This document shows, piece after piece, positions 50,833-58,546 of a stretch of 64,000 nucleotides of DNA. This DNA is from JACDAV01 sp964626755 (lineage in GTDB: Bacteria > Chloroflexota > Limnocylindria > Limnocylindrales > CSP1-4), in the NCBI GenBank assembly GCA_964626755.1, contig CAZVGO010000016.1:18882-82881 (forward strand). The letters are read 5' to 3'. Both the position numbers and the translations under genes were made by a program. How positions within the stretch are numbered: position 1 is the first letter of the stretch; each line of letters begins with the position of its first letter. The notes below the pieces were generated by a model. That model was not told the origin of the DNA. It did not search any database and saw only the letters and a list, made by a program, of their open reading frames with translations.

Positions 50833-51786
50833 TCAGCTCAGGAGCTCGTCGAGGCTGACGAGCGCGAAGCCCGCCTCCCGGAGGCCGGCCACGATCCGCG
50901 GCAGCGCCTCGTAGGTCTCGTAGCCCCCGAGATGCATCAGGACGATGGATCCGCCCTGCGCCCGGTCGAGGACTTTCGCCACGATCTGATCGGCGGTCGG
51001 ACCGGGCGGGTCGTTCTTGATCGGCCGCCAATCGATCGTGTCGATGTCCCAGGTGACCGTGTATCGGTAGCCCGCCGCGCCGACCGCAGCGAGGACGTCG
51101 GCGTCGTAGCCGCCGTTGGGCGGTCGGAAGAACGGCCGCAGATCCTGCGAGCAATACGGCGCAATCGCGGCTTCGGTCCGTCGTAGCTCATCCCGGATCT
51201 CGGCCGCGGTCAGCGTCCGGAAGTCGCGGTGCGTGTACGAGTGGTTGCCGAGCGTGAAGAGCTCGGGGTGCGCCTCGACGATCGCCAGCACCTGGCGGCC
51301 GGCGTCCGTGTTCGGGTTGTCGGCCATGGCGCCGGTCATGTAGATCGAGGCGTGGACGTCATGCTCGACGAGCCAATTCACGATCGCGAGCGCGTCGCCG
51401 ACGCGACCACCCATGTCGAGCGTGAGCGCGACTTCGAGGCCGGATCTCGAGCCGTGGGTGATCAGGCGACTCGACACGGGCGTCGGAGTCGGCGTGGGCG
51501 TCGGCCGCTCGGTTGGCGTTGGTGTGGGCGCCGCGGTCGGGCGGGGCGTCTGTGTCGGGGTGGGCGTCGGGCTGGGCGCGGGCGAGGGGGACGCGGTGGG
51601 CGTGGGAGCGGCTGTCGCCGACGGTGCCACCGACGCGGTGATTGCGGGCGTGCTCGAAACCGTGGGCACGACGGTCGCGGGCGGAGACGCGGCGGGCCCG
51701 ATTGAGCAGCCGACCACGGATGTCGTGGCGGCCAGGATCGCAAGCGCCCGCCAGGCGCGCCGCCGGATCGTGGACAGATGAGCCAT
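50833..51786 (-). CDS. Polysaccharide deacetylase (NodB family) lipoprotein
   Basis: About 317 residues from the ATG at 51786, which has TAGCCT 7 nt upstream. Lipobox SVVGC, then a 70-residue Pro-Thr linker (an extended cell-wall-spanning stalk), then the NodB domain: ALTLDMGGR (the motif normally T-F-D-D-G; the second Asp is Met), metal pair GNHSYTHRDF (H-x3-H), RPPNGGYDADV and LMHLGGYETY (the C-terminal His motif). Removes acetyl or N-acetyl groups from wall polysaccharide. The change in the first motif may alter metal use. Next to the NlpC/P60 gene, convergent with it. Confidence 0.85.
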   Translation of the reverse strand: MAHLSTIRRRAWRALAILAATTSVVGCSIGPAASPPATVVPTVSSTPAITASVAPSATAAPTPTASPSPAPSPTPTPTQTPRPTAAPTPTPTERPTPTPTPTPVSSRLITHGSRSGLEVALTLDMGGRVGDALAIVNWLVEHDVHASIYMTGAMADNPNTDAGRQVLAIVEAHPELFTLGNHSYTHRDFRTLTAAEIRDELRRTEAAIAPYCSQDLRPFFRPPNGGYDADVLAAVGAAGYRYTVTWDIDTIDWRPIKNDPPGPTADQIVAKVLDRAQGGSIVLMHLGGYETYEALPRIVAGLREAGFALVSLDELLS

Positions 51787-51793
51787 CAGCCCA

Positions 51794-51799
51794 AGGCTA
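51794..51799 (-). promoter_or_regulatory. -10 box of the deacetylase gene
   Basis: TAGCCT, then TGGGCTG (7 nt), then the ATG at 51786. The rest of the gap 51800-51988 holds no gene. Confidence 0.5.
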
Positions 51800-51988
51800 G
51801 GCGCCCGAACGCCTGCCAGCCACGGCGAAACGGCAGGAATCGGTGGGTCAAACAGCCTCTTCACGATAGAGAAGTCGGCGGCCGACCGCGCGGGGCAACA
51901 ACCGGCTCGGCTACCGACTATTGACCTGCCCGGAAGGGGCCGTTCGGCAGGCGAATCCCTCAGTCAGATTGAGACAGTTCTGGCTGAG

Positions 51989-52087
51989 ATGGCGTACCTG
52001 GCCCTGGTTCCGCTGCTATGCGGGCTGAGCTTCCTGTCGGGGATGCTGGGGCCGGGAGTGGCGTTCGTGGCGATCCCGGTGCGCTGA
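51989..52087 (+). pseudogene. TauE/SafE-like transporter fragment
   Basis: A 32-residue open frame: MAYLALVPLLCGLSFLSGML then GPGVAFVAIPVR. It resembles the first helix and the G-x-G-G-x-x-x-x-P motif of TauE/SafE sulfite-exporter-like proteins and then stops. The TGA overlaps the ATG of the OsmC gene (TGATG), so it may now serve as a translated leader. Short, so the family call is tentative. Confidence 0.4.
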
Positions 52088-52569
52088 TGGCCGCCGAGGC
52101 GCCCCCGCGCGTCATCCGCCGCCGGCCGCCGTCGCCGCCGGTCTACCTGCTCGACGTGGTGGTCGAGCGCGGGGATCGGACGCGCGCCCACGGGGTGCTG
52201 TGGGACGGCCTGCTCAACGCCTCGCCCGAGGACGACACCGACGGGCCGAGTCCGGTCGAAGCGCTGCTGGCCGGGGTGGCGGCCTGTTTCGTGCGCAACC
52301 TGCGCTGGGTGGCCGACGGCGCCCACGTCGAGTTCGCCCGCATCGCCCTGCACCTCGCGGCCGAGCGTGAGGACGCGCCGCCGGCGATCAGCAGCGTCCG
52401 GCTCGAGGTCGAGCTGGAGTCCGATGCGTCCGGCACGCGGGTGGCGGGCATCGTCGAGCGCGCCCTCCGCTCGGGGACGATCACGCGCACCGTGGCGCGC
52501 GCCGCGAGCATGGAGATCGTGGTCCGCCTCAACGGCGTCCCGCTGCACGTCGAGGTGCAGCTCGCCTGA
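52087..52569 (+). CDS. OsmC-family protein
   Basis: 160 residues from the ATG at 52087. OsmC/Ohr-fold pattern: an N-terminal beta hairpin (LDVVVERGDRTRAHGVL), TDGPSPVEALLAGVAACFVR (the helix with the peroxidatic-type Cys), and a second half with SVRLEVELESD ... RALRSGTITRTVARA. The second Cys of the Ohr peroxidase pair is missing, so it may not be a peroxidase. Converges with hypA (stops 26 nt apart). Possible oxidative-stress role near an oxygen-sensitive hydrogenase is an inference. Confidence 0.75.
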   Translation: MAAEAPPRVIRRRPPSPPVYLLDVVVERGDRTRAHGVLWDGLLNASPEDDTDGPSPVEALLAGVAACFVRNLRWVADGAHVEFARIALHLAAEREDAPPAISSVRLEVELESDASGTRVAGIVERALRSGTITRTVARAASMEIVVRLNGVPLHVEVQLA

Positions 52570-52594
52570 CGGCCGACTTGGGGTCGGTCAGCGG

Positions 52595-52945
52595 CTAGCG
52601 CGCCGTCGATACGGTCTCGACCTCCAGCAGCTCCAGCTCGGGTGTCCGCGGCGCGGGCTGGACGGCCCCGCATGCGGGGCACACGACCGCCGGGCCGCCC
52701 AGCTCGTGCTCGGGTCCCAGAATGCCCGCGAAGCCGCAGCCGCACTGGAGCTCGATGGGGAGAGGCTCGGTGTCCAGCGATGCCCCGTCGAGCGGCCCAC
52801 CCACACTAAGCATCGCGAATGCCTGCCGCAGCGCGTCCTCGGACACGGTGGAGGCGTGGCGGACGGCGATCCGTTGGACGTCGGCCCCGGCGGCGCGTGC
52901 GATACACGCCGCGATCAGCTCCTCGGCCAGCCCGACCTCGTGCAT
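52595..52945 (-). CDS. hypA: Hydrogenase nickel-insertion protein HypA
   Basis: 116 residues beginning MHEVGLAEEL, where the N-terminal Met-His is the nickel site. A zinc site follows with LQCGCGFAG and VVCPACGAVQ; the first half is C-x-C instead of the usual C-x-x-C. Hands nickel to the large subunit during maturation. Overlaps the endopeptidase stop (TGATG), last gene of the hox operon. HypB, its usual partner, is not in the window. Confidence 0.85.
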   Translation of the reverse strand: MHEVGLAEELIAACIARAAGADVQRIAVRHASTVSEDALRQAFAMLSVGGPLDGASLDTEPLPIELQCGCGFAGILGPEHELGGPAVVCPACGAVQPAPRTPELELLEVETVSTAR

Positions 52946-53409
52946 CAGGCGTCCACGGCGCCCGCGGGGCGCTCCGCGAGATGACCGGCGACGATCGCGG
53001 CGACCGCCTCGACGGCGGTCGTGATGGCCGCCTCCACGCTCGGCGACCGGGGATCGCCGAGCTCGACCGAGGCGGCACCGATCCGGACCTCGACCGCCCT
53101 CGGCGCCGCCGCATACAGGGCCCGGGTCAGCTCGAGCAGCGCGGACGGCGTCATGTGGTGGGAGAACGATCCCGGCGTCGCCGCGGCCGGGGTGCCGACC
53201 GCGACGCGGCCCGGAGCCACATCGATCGCCGCGTCGACGAACACGACCAGCCGGGCGGCAGCCACGTCCGGGGCCAGATCCGGAAGCAGCTGTCGCACCG
53301 ACTCCGTGCGCACGCCGGCCAGCCGTTCGTCTCCGGCCAGGCGCTCGACCACCGCGCGGCCGGCGCCGTCGTCGGCGCGCAGCTCATTGCCCACGCCGAT
53401 CACGAGCAC
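52945..53409 (-). CDS. [NiFe]-hydrogenase maturation endopeptidase
   Basis: About 154 residues from the GTG at 53409 (VLVIGVGNELRADDGAG). The start of the HycI/HybD family is typically xxGxGNxLxxDDGxG, matched here, with the nickel-binding Asp in RADDGAG. VVFVDAAIDVAPG and FSHHMTPSALLELTRALY (His) follow. It cuts the C-terminal peptide from HoxH after nickel insertion. Located 14 nt after hoxH. HoxH carries the expected 24-residue C-terminal extension after DPCxxC. Confidence 0.85.
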   Translation of the reverse strand: MLVIGVGNELRADDGAGRAVVERLAGDERLAGVRTESVRQLLPDLAPDVAAARLVVFVDAAIDVAPGRVAVGTPAAATPGSFSHHMTPSALLELTRALYAAAPRAVEVRIGAASVELGDPRSPSVEAAITTAVEAVAAIVAGHLAERPAGAVDA

Positions 53410-53423
53410 GGACGGAGCCCGCT

Positions 53424-54857
53424 TCAGCGCCGGATCTCGTCGAGGACCGTGCCGTCCGGGGTCAGCAGCTGGATCTGGAGGGGCATGTCGCCCAGGGCGT
53501 GGGTCGAGCACGACAGGCACGGGTCATAGCACCGGATCACGGCCTCCACCCGGTTGAGCATGCCCTCGCTCAGCCGATCGCTCTTGACGTAGGTCCGGGC
53601 GACCTGGGTCACGCTCTCATTCATGGCCAGGTTGTTGTGACCGGTGGCGATGATCAGGTTCGCCCACTGCACGATCCCGTGGTCGTCCACCCGATAGTGG
53701 TGGATGAGCGTCCCCCGCGGCGCCTCGGAGACGCCAACGCCCTCGTTGCGGTTGATCGGGGCATGGCTCCGGACGCGCGGGCTGAGGATGTCCGGACCGG
53801 CCAGCAGCTCGGCGATCCGCTCGATCCCGTACAGGGCCTCGATGAGCCGGGCGTAGTGGTAGTGGAAGGTGCTGGTCGGAAGCCGCCCGACGCGGCTGCG
53901 GAACTCGTCCAGCTCGGCGTCCGCCTCGGGCGTGCCCAGGCTCTCGGACACGACCAGCCGGGCGAGCGGGCCCACCCGGTAGATCCCGGCCGGATAGCCT
54001 GCGGCCTTCCAGTAGGTCGACTTCAGGTAGCTCCACGGTTCGACGGCCTCGCCGATGTAGTCCTGGTACGGCCGGGGGTCGATGCCGTCGGCGAGCAGCT
54101 CGCCGTCGGCGCTCATCACGCGCAGCCGGCCGCCGTAGTGATCGACGCGTCCGTCGTCGTCGACGAGGCCCATCCAGGCGGTCGGGAGGGTCCCAAACGT
54201 GCTTGCCTCTTCCTCCCACCGGACCAGCTCGGCCTTGTACCAATCCAGGGTCCGCCGGACCGCGTCGGCGGCTTCGGGGATCGTGGCCAGGATCCGATCG
54301 CGGGTCTCGCTGGCCAGGGGTGCGTCGACCCCACCAGGCACAACCCACGCCGGGTGGATCCGCTTGCCGCCGAGCCACTCGATGATCTGCTGGCCGAACC
54401 GGCGCACGGCGATCCCGTCCCGGGCGAGTTGCGGGTGGTGCTGCGCGACGCCCACGATGTTGCGCGTCGCCGGGTCGCTCTCGAAGCCGAACAGCAGGTC
54501 GGGCGATGACAGGTGGAAGAAGCTCAGCGCGTGGGACTGGACGATCTGGGCCAGGTTCATCACCCGTCGCAGGTCGGCGCCGGTCGGAGGCGGCTCGACG
54601 GCCAGGATCTCGTCACACGCCCTGGACGACGCCACGAGATGGCTGACCGGGCAGATGCCGCAGATCCGGGCCATGATCGACGGCATCTCGTGGATCGGCC
54701 GGCCCTGGACCATCCGCTCGAAGCCCCGGAACTGGGTGACGTGGAAGTACGCTCGGTCCACCTCGCCGGCGGCGTCGAGGTGGATCGTGATCCTGGAGTG
54801 GCCCTCGATCCGGGTGACGGGATCGATCACGATGCGGTCGACGGGTCCGGCGGTCAT
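53424..54857 (-). CDS. hoxH: NAD-linked [NiFe]-hydrogenase large subunit HoxH
   Basis: About 477 residues from the ATG at 54857; upstream frame is spurious. Ni-Fe site ligands: RICGICPVSH (N-terminal C-x-x-C) and DPCLSCSTH (C-terminal C-x-x-C-x-x-H). After the last His there are 24 residues (ALGDMPLQIQLLTPDGTVLD and EIRR) to be removed by the endopeptidase. Overall pattern fits group 3 bidirectional hydrogenases, 3d by the accompanying HoxEFUY. Catalyses reversible hydrogen oxidation in the cytoplasm. Confidence 0.93.
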   Translation of the reverse strand: MTAGPVDRIVIDPVTRIEGHSRITIHLDAAGEVDRAYFHVTQFRGFERMVQGRPIHEMPSIMARICGICPVSHLVASSRACDEILAVEPPPTGADLRRVMNLAQIVQSHALSFFHLSSPDLLFGFESDPATRNIVGVAQHHPQLARDGIAVRRFGQQIIEWLGGKRIHPAWVVPGGVDAPLASETRDRILATIPEAADAVRRTLDWYKAELVRWEEEASTFGTLPTAWMGLVDDDGRVDHYGGRLRVMSADGELLADGIDPRPYQDYIGEAVEPWSYLKSTYWKAAGYPAGIYRVGPLARLVVSESLGTPEADAELDEFRSRVGRLPTSTFHYHYARLIEALYGIERIAELLAGPDILSPRVRSHAPINRNEGVGVSEAPRGTLIHHYRVDDHGIVQWANLIIATGHNNLAMNESVTQVARTYVKSDRLSEGMLNRVEAVIRCYDPCLSCSTHALGDMPLQIQLLTPDGTVLDEIRR

Positions 54858-54862
54858 CGCTC

Positions 54863-55393
54863 TCAGCGCCCGAACCGGGCGCCCGTGGTATCGGGCTGCC
54901 GGCCTTCGATCAGGTCGATCACGGTCGCGAAGATGAGGTCGGCCGACGGCGGGCAGCCGGGCAGGTAGACGTCCACAGGCACCACCTTGTGGACCGGCCG
55001 GCTGGTCGGCAGCAGGGCCGGCACCACGTCCAGCGGGATGCGCGCGTTGAGCGTCGCGTTCTCCACGTACGCGCGCTCCAGCAGCGGCCCGGGCCCGATC
55101 GGGTTCCGCATCGCGGGGACGTTGGCGGTTACCGCACAGTCTCCGAACGAGACGAGCGTGGTGGTGCGCTCCCGAACGAGCCGGATCCTGTGCAGGTCGT
55201 CCTCGCTCGAGACGGCCCCCTCGACCAGGCACACGTCCACGCCGGCCGGGTATTCCTTGGTGTCGATCAGCGGGCTGTACACGATGTCGGCGCGGGCGGC
55301 CAGCTCGAGCAGACGCTCGTCCATGTCGAGGAACGACATGTGGCAGCCGGAACAGCCGTCCAGCCAGACCGTCGCCAGGCGCGGCCTGGTCAC
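54863..55393 (-). CDS. hoxY: NAD-linked [NiFe]-hydrogenase small subunit HoxY
   Basis: About 176 residues from the GTG at 55393, overlapping the hoxU stop (GTGA). Short cytoplasmic small-subunit type with one proximal 4Fe-4S cluster: WLDGCSGCHMSFLDMDE (two Cys), FGDCAVTANVP, and VYLPGCPPSADLIF. No Tat signal and no medial/distal clusters, as in HoxY. The stop is 5 nt before hoxH. Confidence 0.93.
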   Translation of the reverse strand: MTRPRLATVWLDGCSGCHMSFLDMDERLLELAARADIVYSPLIDTKEYPAGVDVCLVEGAVSSEDDLHRIRLVRERTTTLVSFGDCAVTANVPAMRNPIGPGPLLERAYVENATLNARIPLDVVPALLPTSRPVHKVVPVDVYLPGCPPSADLIFATVIDLIEGRQPDTTGARFGR

Positions 55394-56103
55394 GATTCCC
55401 CCTCCAGTCCGGGCGCGCGCATGTAGGGCAGGTAGCGCCGGCGGTCCTTGCTCCCCTCGGCGATCGAGCGACCCTTCTCGAACAGGGCACCGGTGGGACA
55501 GACCTGGACGCACTTGCCGCAGCTCGTGCAGGTCGGTGACTCGCCCCACGGCGTGCCCATGTCGGTGACTACCCGGGCATCCAGCCCGGAGCCCATCACG
55601 CCCCACGTGTGGGCGCCCTCGACCTCCGCGCACACCCGTACGCAGCGCGTGCACATGATGCAGCGGTTGTGGTCGATCGCGAATAGCGGGTGGGTGGCGT
55701 CGATCCCCACGCTGGGGTTGATGGCCGGCAGCTCGAAGTGCTGGACTTCCAGCTGCTCCGCGCGATCCTGGAGCTCGCAGTGGTTGTTGGCGACGCAGAC
55801 CGCGCAGATGTGATTGCGTTCGAGGTACATCATCTCGACGATCGTCTGGCGGTACTCGACCAGCTGGTCCGACGCTGTCGTGACCTCCATGCCCTCGGCG
55901 ACCGCGGTGGTGCAGGCAGGCGTGAGCTTCGGCGAACCGGCGATGTCCACCACGCACATCCGGCAGCCGCCGGTATCCGACAGGCCGTCGAGGTGGCACA
56001 TGGTCGGGATCGGGATGCCGTTCTCGGTCGCCACCGACAGGATCGACTGCCCGTCGGCGCCGGCGACGTCATGGCCGTCGATTCGGAGCGTGTGGACGGT
56101 CAT
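55390..56103 (-). CDS. hoxU: Hydrogenase diaphorase subunit HoxU
   Basis: About 237 residues from the ATG at 56103, overlapping the hoxF stop (ATGA). A 2Fe-2S domain (MCHLDGLSDTGGCRMC ... LTPACTT), the His-Cys cluster HICAVCVANNHCELQ, and two 4Fe-4S motifs CIMCTRCVRVC and CTSCGKCVQVCPTG: the full set of NuoG-N-terminal-like clusters. Electrons pass between HoxYH and HoxF through it. Confidence 0.93.
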   Translation of the reverse strand: MTVHTLRIDGHDVAGADGQSILSVATENGIPIPTMCHLDGLSDTGGCRMCVVDIAGSPKLTPACTTAVAEGMEVTTASDQLVEYRQTIVEMMYLERNHICAVCVANNHCELQDRAEQLEVQHFELPAINPSVGIDATHPLFAIDHNRCIMCTRCVRVCAEVEGAHTWGVMGSGLDARVVTDMGTPWGESPTCTSCGKCVQVCPTGALFEKGRSIAEGSKDRRRYLPYMRAPGLEGES

Positions 56104-57716
56104 GCGGGCACCGCCTCGGTCGCCATCCGGCACACCCCGGCCGGGCACCGCCGGTCCTCGATGTGGGCGAGGTACTCCGACCTGAAGTAGCGGAGCGTGC
56201 TGAAGACCGGGTTGGGAGCGCCCTGCCCGAGACCGCACAAGCTCGTTCGCTGGACCATGCCCGCCAGCCGCTCGAGCGTCGCGAGGTCGGCGATCGTCGC
56301 CAGGCCGCTCGAGATCTGCGTCAGCAGCATGTGGAGCTGGGTGGTCCCGACCCGGCACGGGACGCACTTGCCGCACGACTCCTCACGCATGAAGTCCATG
56401 AAGAACCGGGCCAGGTCGACCATGCAACTGGTGTCGTCCATGACGATCATCCCGCCCGAACCCATCATCGAGCCGATCCCGGTCAGGGACTCGTAGTCGA
56501 CCGGCAAATCGAGGAACTCAGCCGGGATGCAGCCGCCCGCTGGCCCGCCGGTCTGGACGGCCTTGAACTCCCGGCCGTCCACGATCCCGCCGCCGATGTC
56601 GAACACGATCTCCCGCAGCGGGGTGCCCATCGGCACCTCGACCAGGCCGGTGTTGACGACCCGCCCCGCGAGCGCGAACACCTTTGTGCCCTTGCTGCCG
56701 GCGGTACCGATCGACGCGTACCAGTCGCCGCCGTTGCGGATGATCGGCGGCACGTTGGCGAAGGTCTCGACGTTGTTGATCAATGTCGGCCTGTCCCACA
56801 GACCGGATACCGCCGGATAGGGAGGCCGAGGCACCGGCGAGCCGCGTCCACCCTCGATCGAGGCGATGAGCGCAGTCTCCTCGCCACACACGTACGCCCC
56901 CGCGCCGAGGCGGACATCGACCTCGAACGTGAACTTCGTGTCCATGATCGTGGTGCCCAGGTAGTCGCCCTGCGCGGCGTCGCGGATCGCCTTCCGCACT
57001 CGGGACACCACGAGTGGGTACTCGCCCCGACAGTACACGTAGCCCGCGGATGCGCCGACCGCGTAGGCCGCGATCGCCATGCCCTCGAGGACCCGATGCG
57101 GGTCGCTCTCGAGGATGTTGCGGTCCATGAATGCTCCGGGATCGCCCTCGTCGGCATTGCAGATCACGTAGCGCGGTGCACCGGCCGCCTTGGCGACCGT
57201 GTTCCACTTCAGGCCGGTGGGATAGCCTGCGCCGCCCCGTCCGCGAAGGCCACTGGTCGTGATCTGGTCGCGGACCTCGGCCGGCGACATGCTCGTGATG
57301 ACCCGCCGGAGCGCCGCGTAGCCACCTGCCGCGATGTAGTCGTCGAGGCTCTCGGGATCGATCCGGCCCGAGTTCTCGGTGGCGATCGGGACCTGGCGCT
57401 CGAAGAACGCTGGTCGACTGGCCTGGGTCGTGCCAGGCGTCACGGCCGCCAGGGCGTCGACGATCGGCTCCAGCGTGTCCGGCCGGACGCGACTGAACAG
57501 CTGCCCGGTCTGGGGGATCTCGACAAGCGGGCCGTCGGCGCACAACCGCAGGCAGCCGACCCGCTTCACCTCCACGCCCGGGGCGCCCCGATCGGCGACC
57601 CGTGCGCCCAGCCCGGTCAGGATCTCGTGCGACGATCTCGACAGGCAGCTCACTGCCTCGCACACGTAGGCCGACGCGCGGACGGGTCGGACCGCGTTCG
57701 CGCGCGCGCGCGTCAT
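56100..57716 (-). CDS. hoxF: Hydrogenase diaphorase subunit HoxF (NADH/FMN)
   Basis: About 538 residues from the ATG at 57716, overlapping the hoxE stop (ATGA). A NuoE-like 2Fe-2S domain comes first (AYVCEAVSC ... VGCLRLCADGP), then the NuoF module: GLRGRGGAGYPTGLKW (NADH), ICNADEGDPGAFMDR (FMN), GAGAYVCGEETALIAS, and the 4Fe-4S motif ESCGKCVPCRVGT. The C-terminus also has CPAGVC. Transfers electrons between NAD(H) and the Fe-S chain. Confidence 0.93.
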   Translation of the reverse strand: MTRARANAVRPVRASAYVCEAVSCLSRSSHEILTGLGARVADRGAPGVEVKRVGCLRLCADGPLVEIPQTGQLFSRVRPDTLEPIVDALAAVTPGTTQASRPAFFERQVPIATENSGRIDPESLDDYIAAGGYAALRRVITSMSPAEVRDQITTSGLRGRGGAGYPTGLKWNTVAKAAGAPRYVICNADEGDPGAFMDRNILESDPHRVLEGMAIAAYAVGASAGYVYCRGEYPLVVSRVRKAIRDAAQGDYLGTTIMDTKFTFEVDVRLGAGAYVCGEETALIASIEGGRGSPVPRPPYPAVSGLWDRPTLINNVETFANVPPIIRNGGDWYASIGTAGSKGTKVFALAGRVVNTGLVEVPMGTPLREIVFDIGGGIVDGREFKAVQTGGPAGGCIPAEFLDLPVDYESLTGIGSMMGSGGMIVMDDTSCMVDLARFFMDFMREESCGKCVPCRVGTTQLHMLLTQISSGLATIADLATLERLAGMVQRTSLCGLGQGAPNPVFSTLRYFRSEYLAHIEDRRCPAGVCRMATEAVPA

Positions 57717-58201
57717 AGCGCCTGGAGCTCGTCGACGATGCCCGCGTCGACACGGTCCCGCACCAGGCCGTCGACGATCGCGGCCGGGGCCAGGCTGCAC
57801 GAGCCGAAGCAGCGCCCGGTATCGAGCGAGAGGTTCCCGTCGGCGGTCGTCTCGTTCGGCGCCAGCGCGAGCCGATCCGCGATCGCGTCCACGATCGCGG
57901 CGGCCCCGTTGATGTAGCACGCGGTCCCGGTGCACACGACGACGGTGTGCTTCCCCGGCGGCCGCAACTTGAAGTAGTGGTAGAAGGTGGCCACGCCGAA
58001 CACGGTCGACGGCGGGATCCCAAGACTGTCGCTCAGGTAGTGCAGCGCGGGTCGGTCGATGTAGCCGAAGGCCTCCTGAACGGAATGGAGCGCCTCGATC
58101 AACGCGTCGCGTCGGTTGCCAAGGCGGCGCATCCGGCGTTCCACGATCTGCCAGCGCTCGTCGTCGCTGGGCGGCGCAAGTCGGGTGACGGGGAGAGCCA
58201 A
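57713..58201 (-). CDS. hoxE: Hydrogenase diaphorase subunit HoxE
   Basis: About 162 residues if the TTG at 58201 is used; GGAG lies 6 nt upstream and the length is normal for HoxE. A longer frame upstream lacks similarity and runs into the hypC promoter. Thioredoxin-like 2Fe-2S domain of NuoE type: VVVCTGTACYING and DTGRCFGSCSLAP, plus the N-terminal helical region HSVQEAFGYIDRPALHYLSD. Starts the hoxEFUYH-endopeptidase-hypA operon, and probably links it to another electron partner. Confidence 0.88.
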   Translation of the reverse strand: MALPVTRLAPPSDDERWQIVERRMRRLGNRRDALIEALHSVQEAFGYIDRPALHYLSDSLGIPPSTVFGVATFYHYFKLRPPGKHTVVVCTGTACYINGAAAIVDAIADRLALAPNETTADGNLSLDTGRCFGSCSLAPAAIVDGLVRDRVDAGIVDELQAL

Positions 58202-58235
58202 CGACGTCTCCGGGGGCCTGTGACGACTCGACAAC

Positions 58236-58285
58236 CGTATACCACGCGCCAGGGCCGGTGCACGATGGACCGTCAGCCGTATGAT
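58236..58285. promoter_or_regulatory. Divergent hoxE / hypC promoter region
   Basis: Minus strand: GGTATACGG (TATACG, 58241-58236) about 35 nt before the hoxE TTG, with GGAG between. Plus strand: TATGAT (58280-58285), a strong -10, 12 nt before the hypC ATG. The whole intergenic space between the two divergent starts is 96 nt. Confidence 0.45.
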
Positions 58286-58297
58286 CGTCGGGCCAAC

Positions 58298-58546
58298 ATG
58301 TGCCTGACCTATCCGGGCCTCGTCGTCGCCGTCGACCCCAGCGGAGCCGTGGTGCGCGGCGAGCACCGCGACTATCGAGCTTCGACGCTGCTGGTGCCCG
58401 ATGTCTCGCCGGGCGACTACGTCGTCGTCGCGGCGGGCACGATCCTGGAGCGCCTGGAGCCGGATGAGGTCGCGGAGATCCGCACTCTGCTGGCCATGGG
58501 TTCGGAGCCGACCGGCGTTCGGCCGGCGGGCATGGGAGGGTCGTGA
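58298..58546 (+). CDS. hypC: Hydrogenase chaperone HypC
   Basis: 82 residues from the ATG at 58298; the start is fixed because HypC needs Cys as residue 2 (MCLTYPGLVVAVD). An upstream in-frame ATG would remove that property. Binds the iron-cyano-carbonyl unit with HypD and holds the immature large subunit. Standard OB-fold sized protein with VSPGDYVVVAAGTILERL. The stop overlaps the next start. HypD, HypE, HypF and HypB genes are not in the window. Confidence 0.88.
   Translation: MCLTYPGLVVAVDPSGAVVRGEHRDYRASTLLVPDVSPGDYVVVAAGTILERLEPDEVAEIRTLLAMGSEPTGVRPAGMGGS

Noticed and set aside
51475..51660. Repetitive GGCGTCGG-rich tract
   Set aside because: Low-complexity coding for the Pro-Thr stalk of the deacetylase, not a regulatory repeat.
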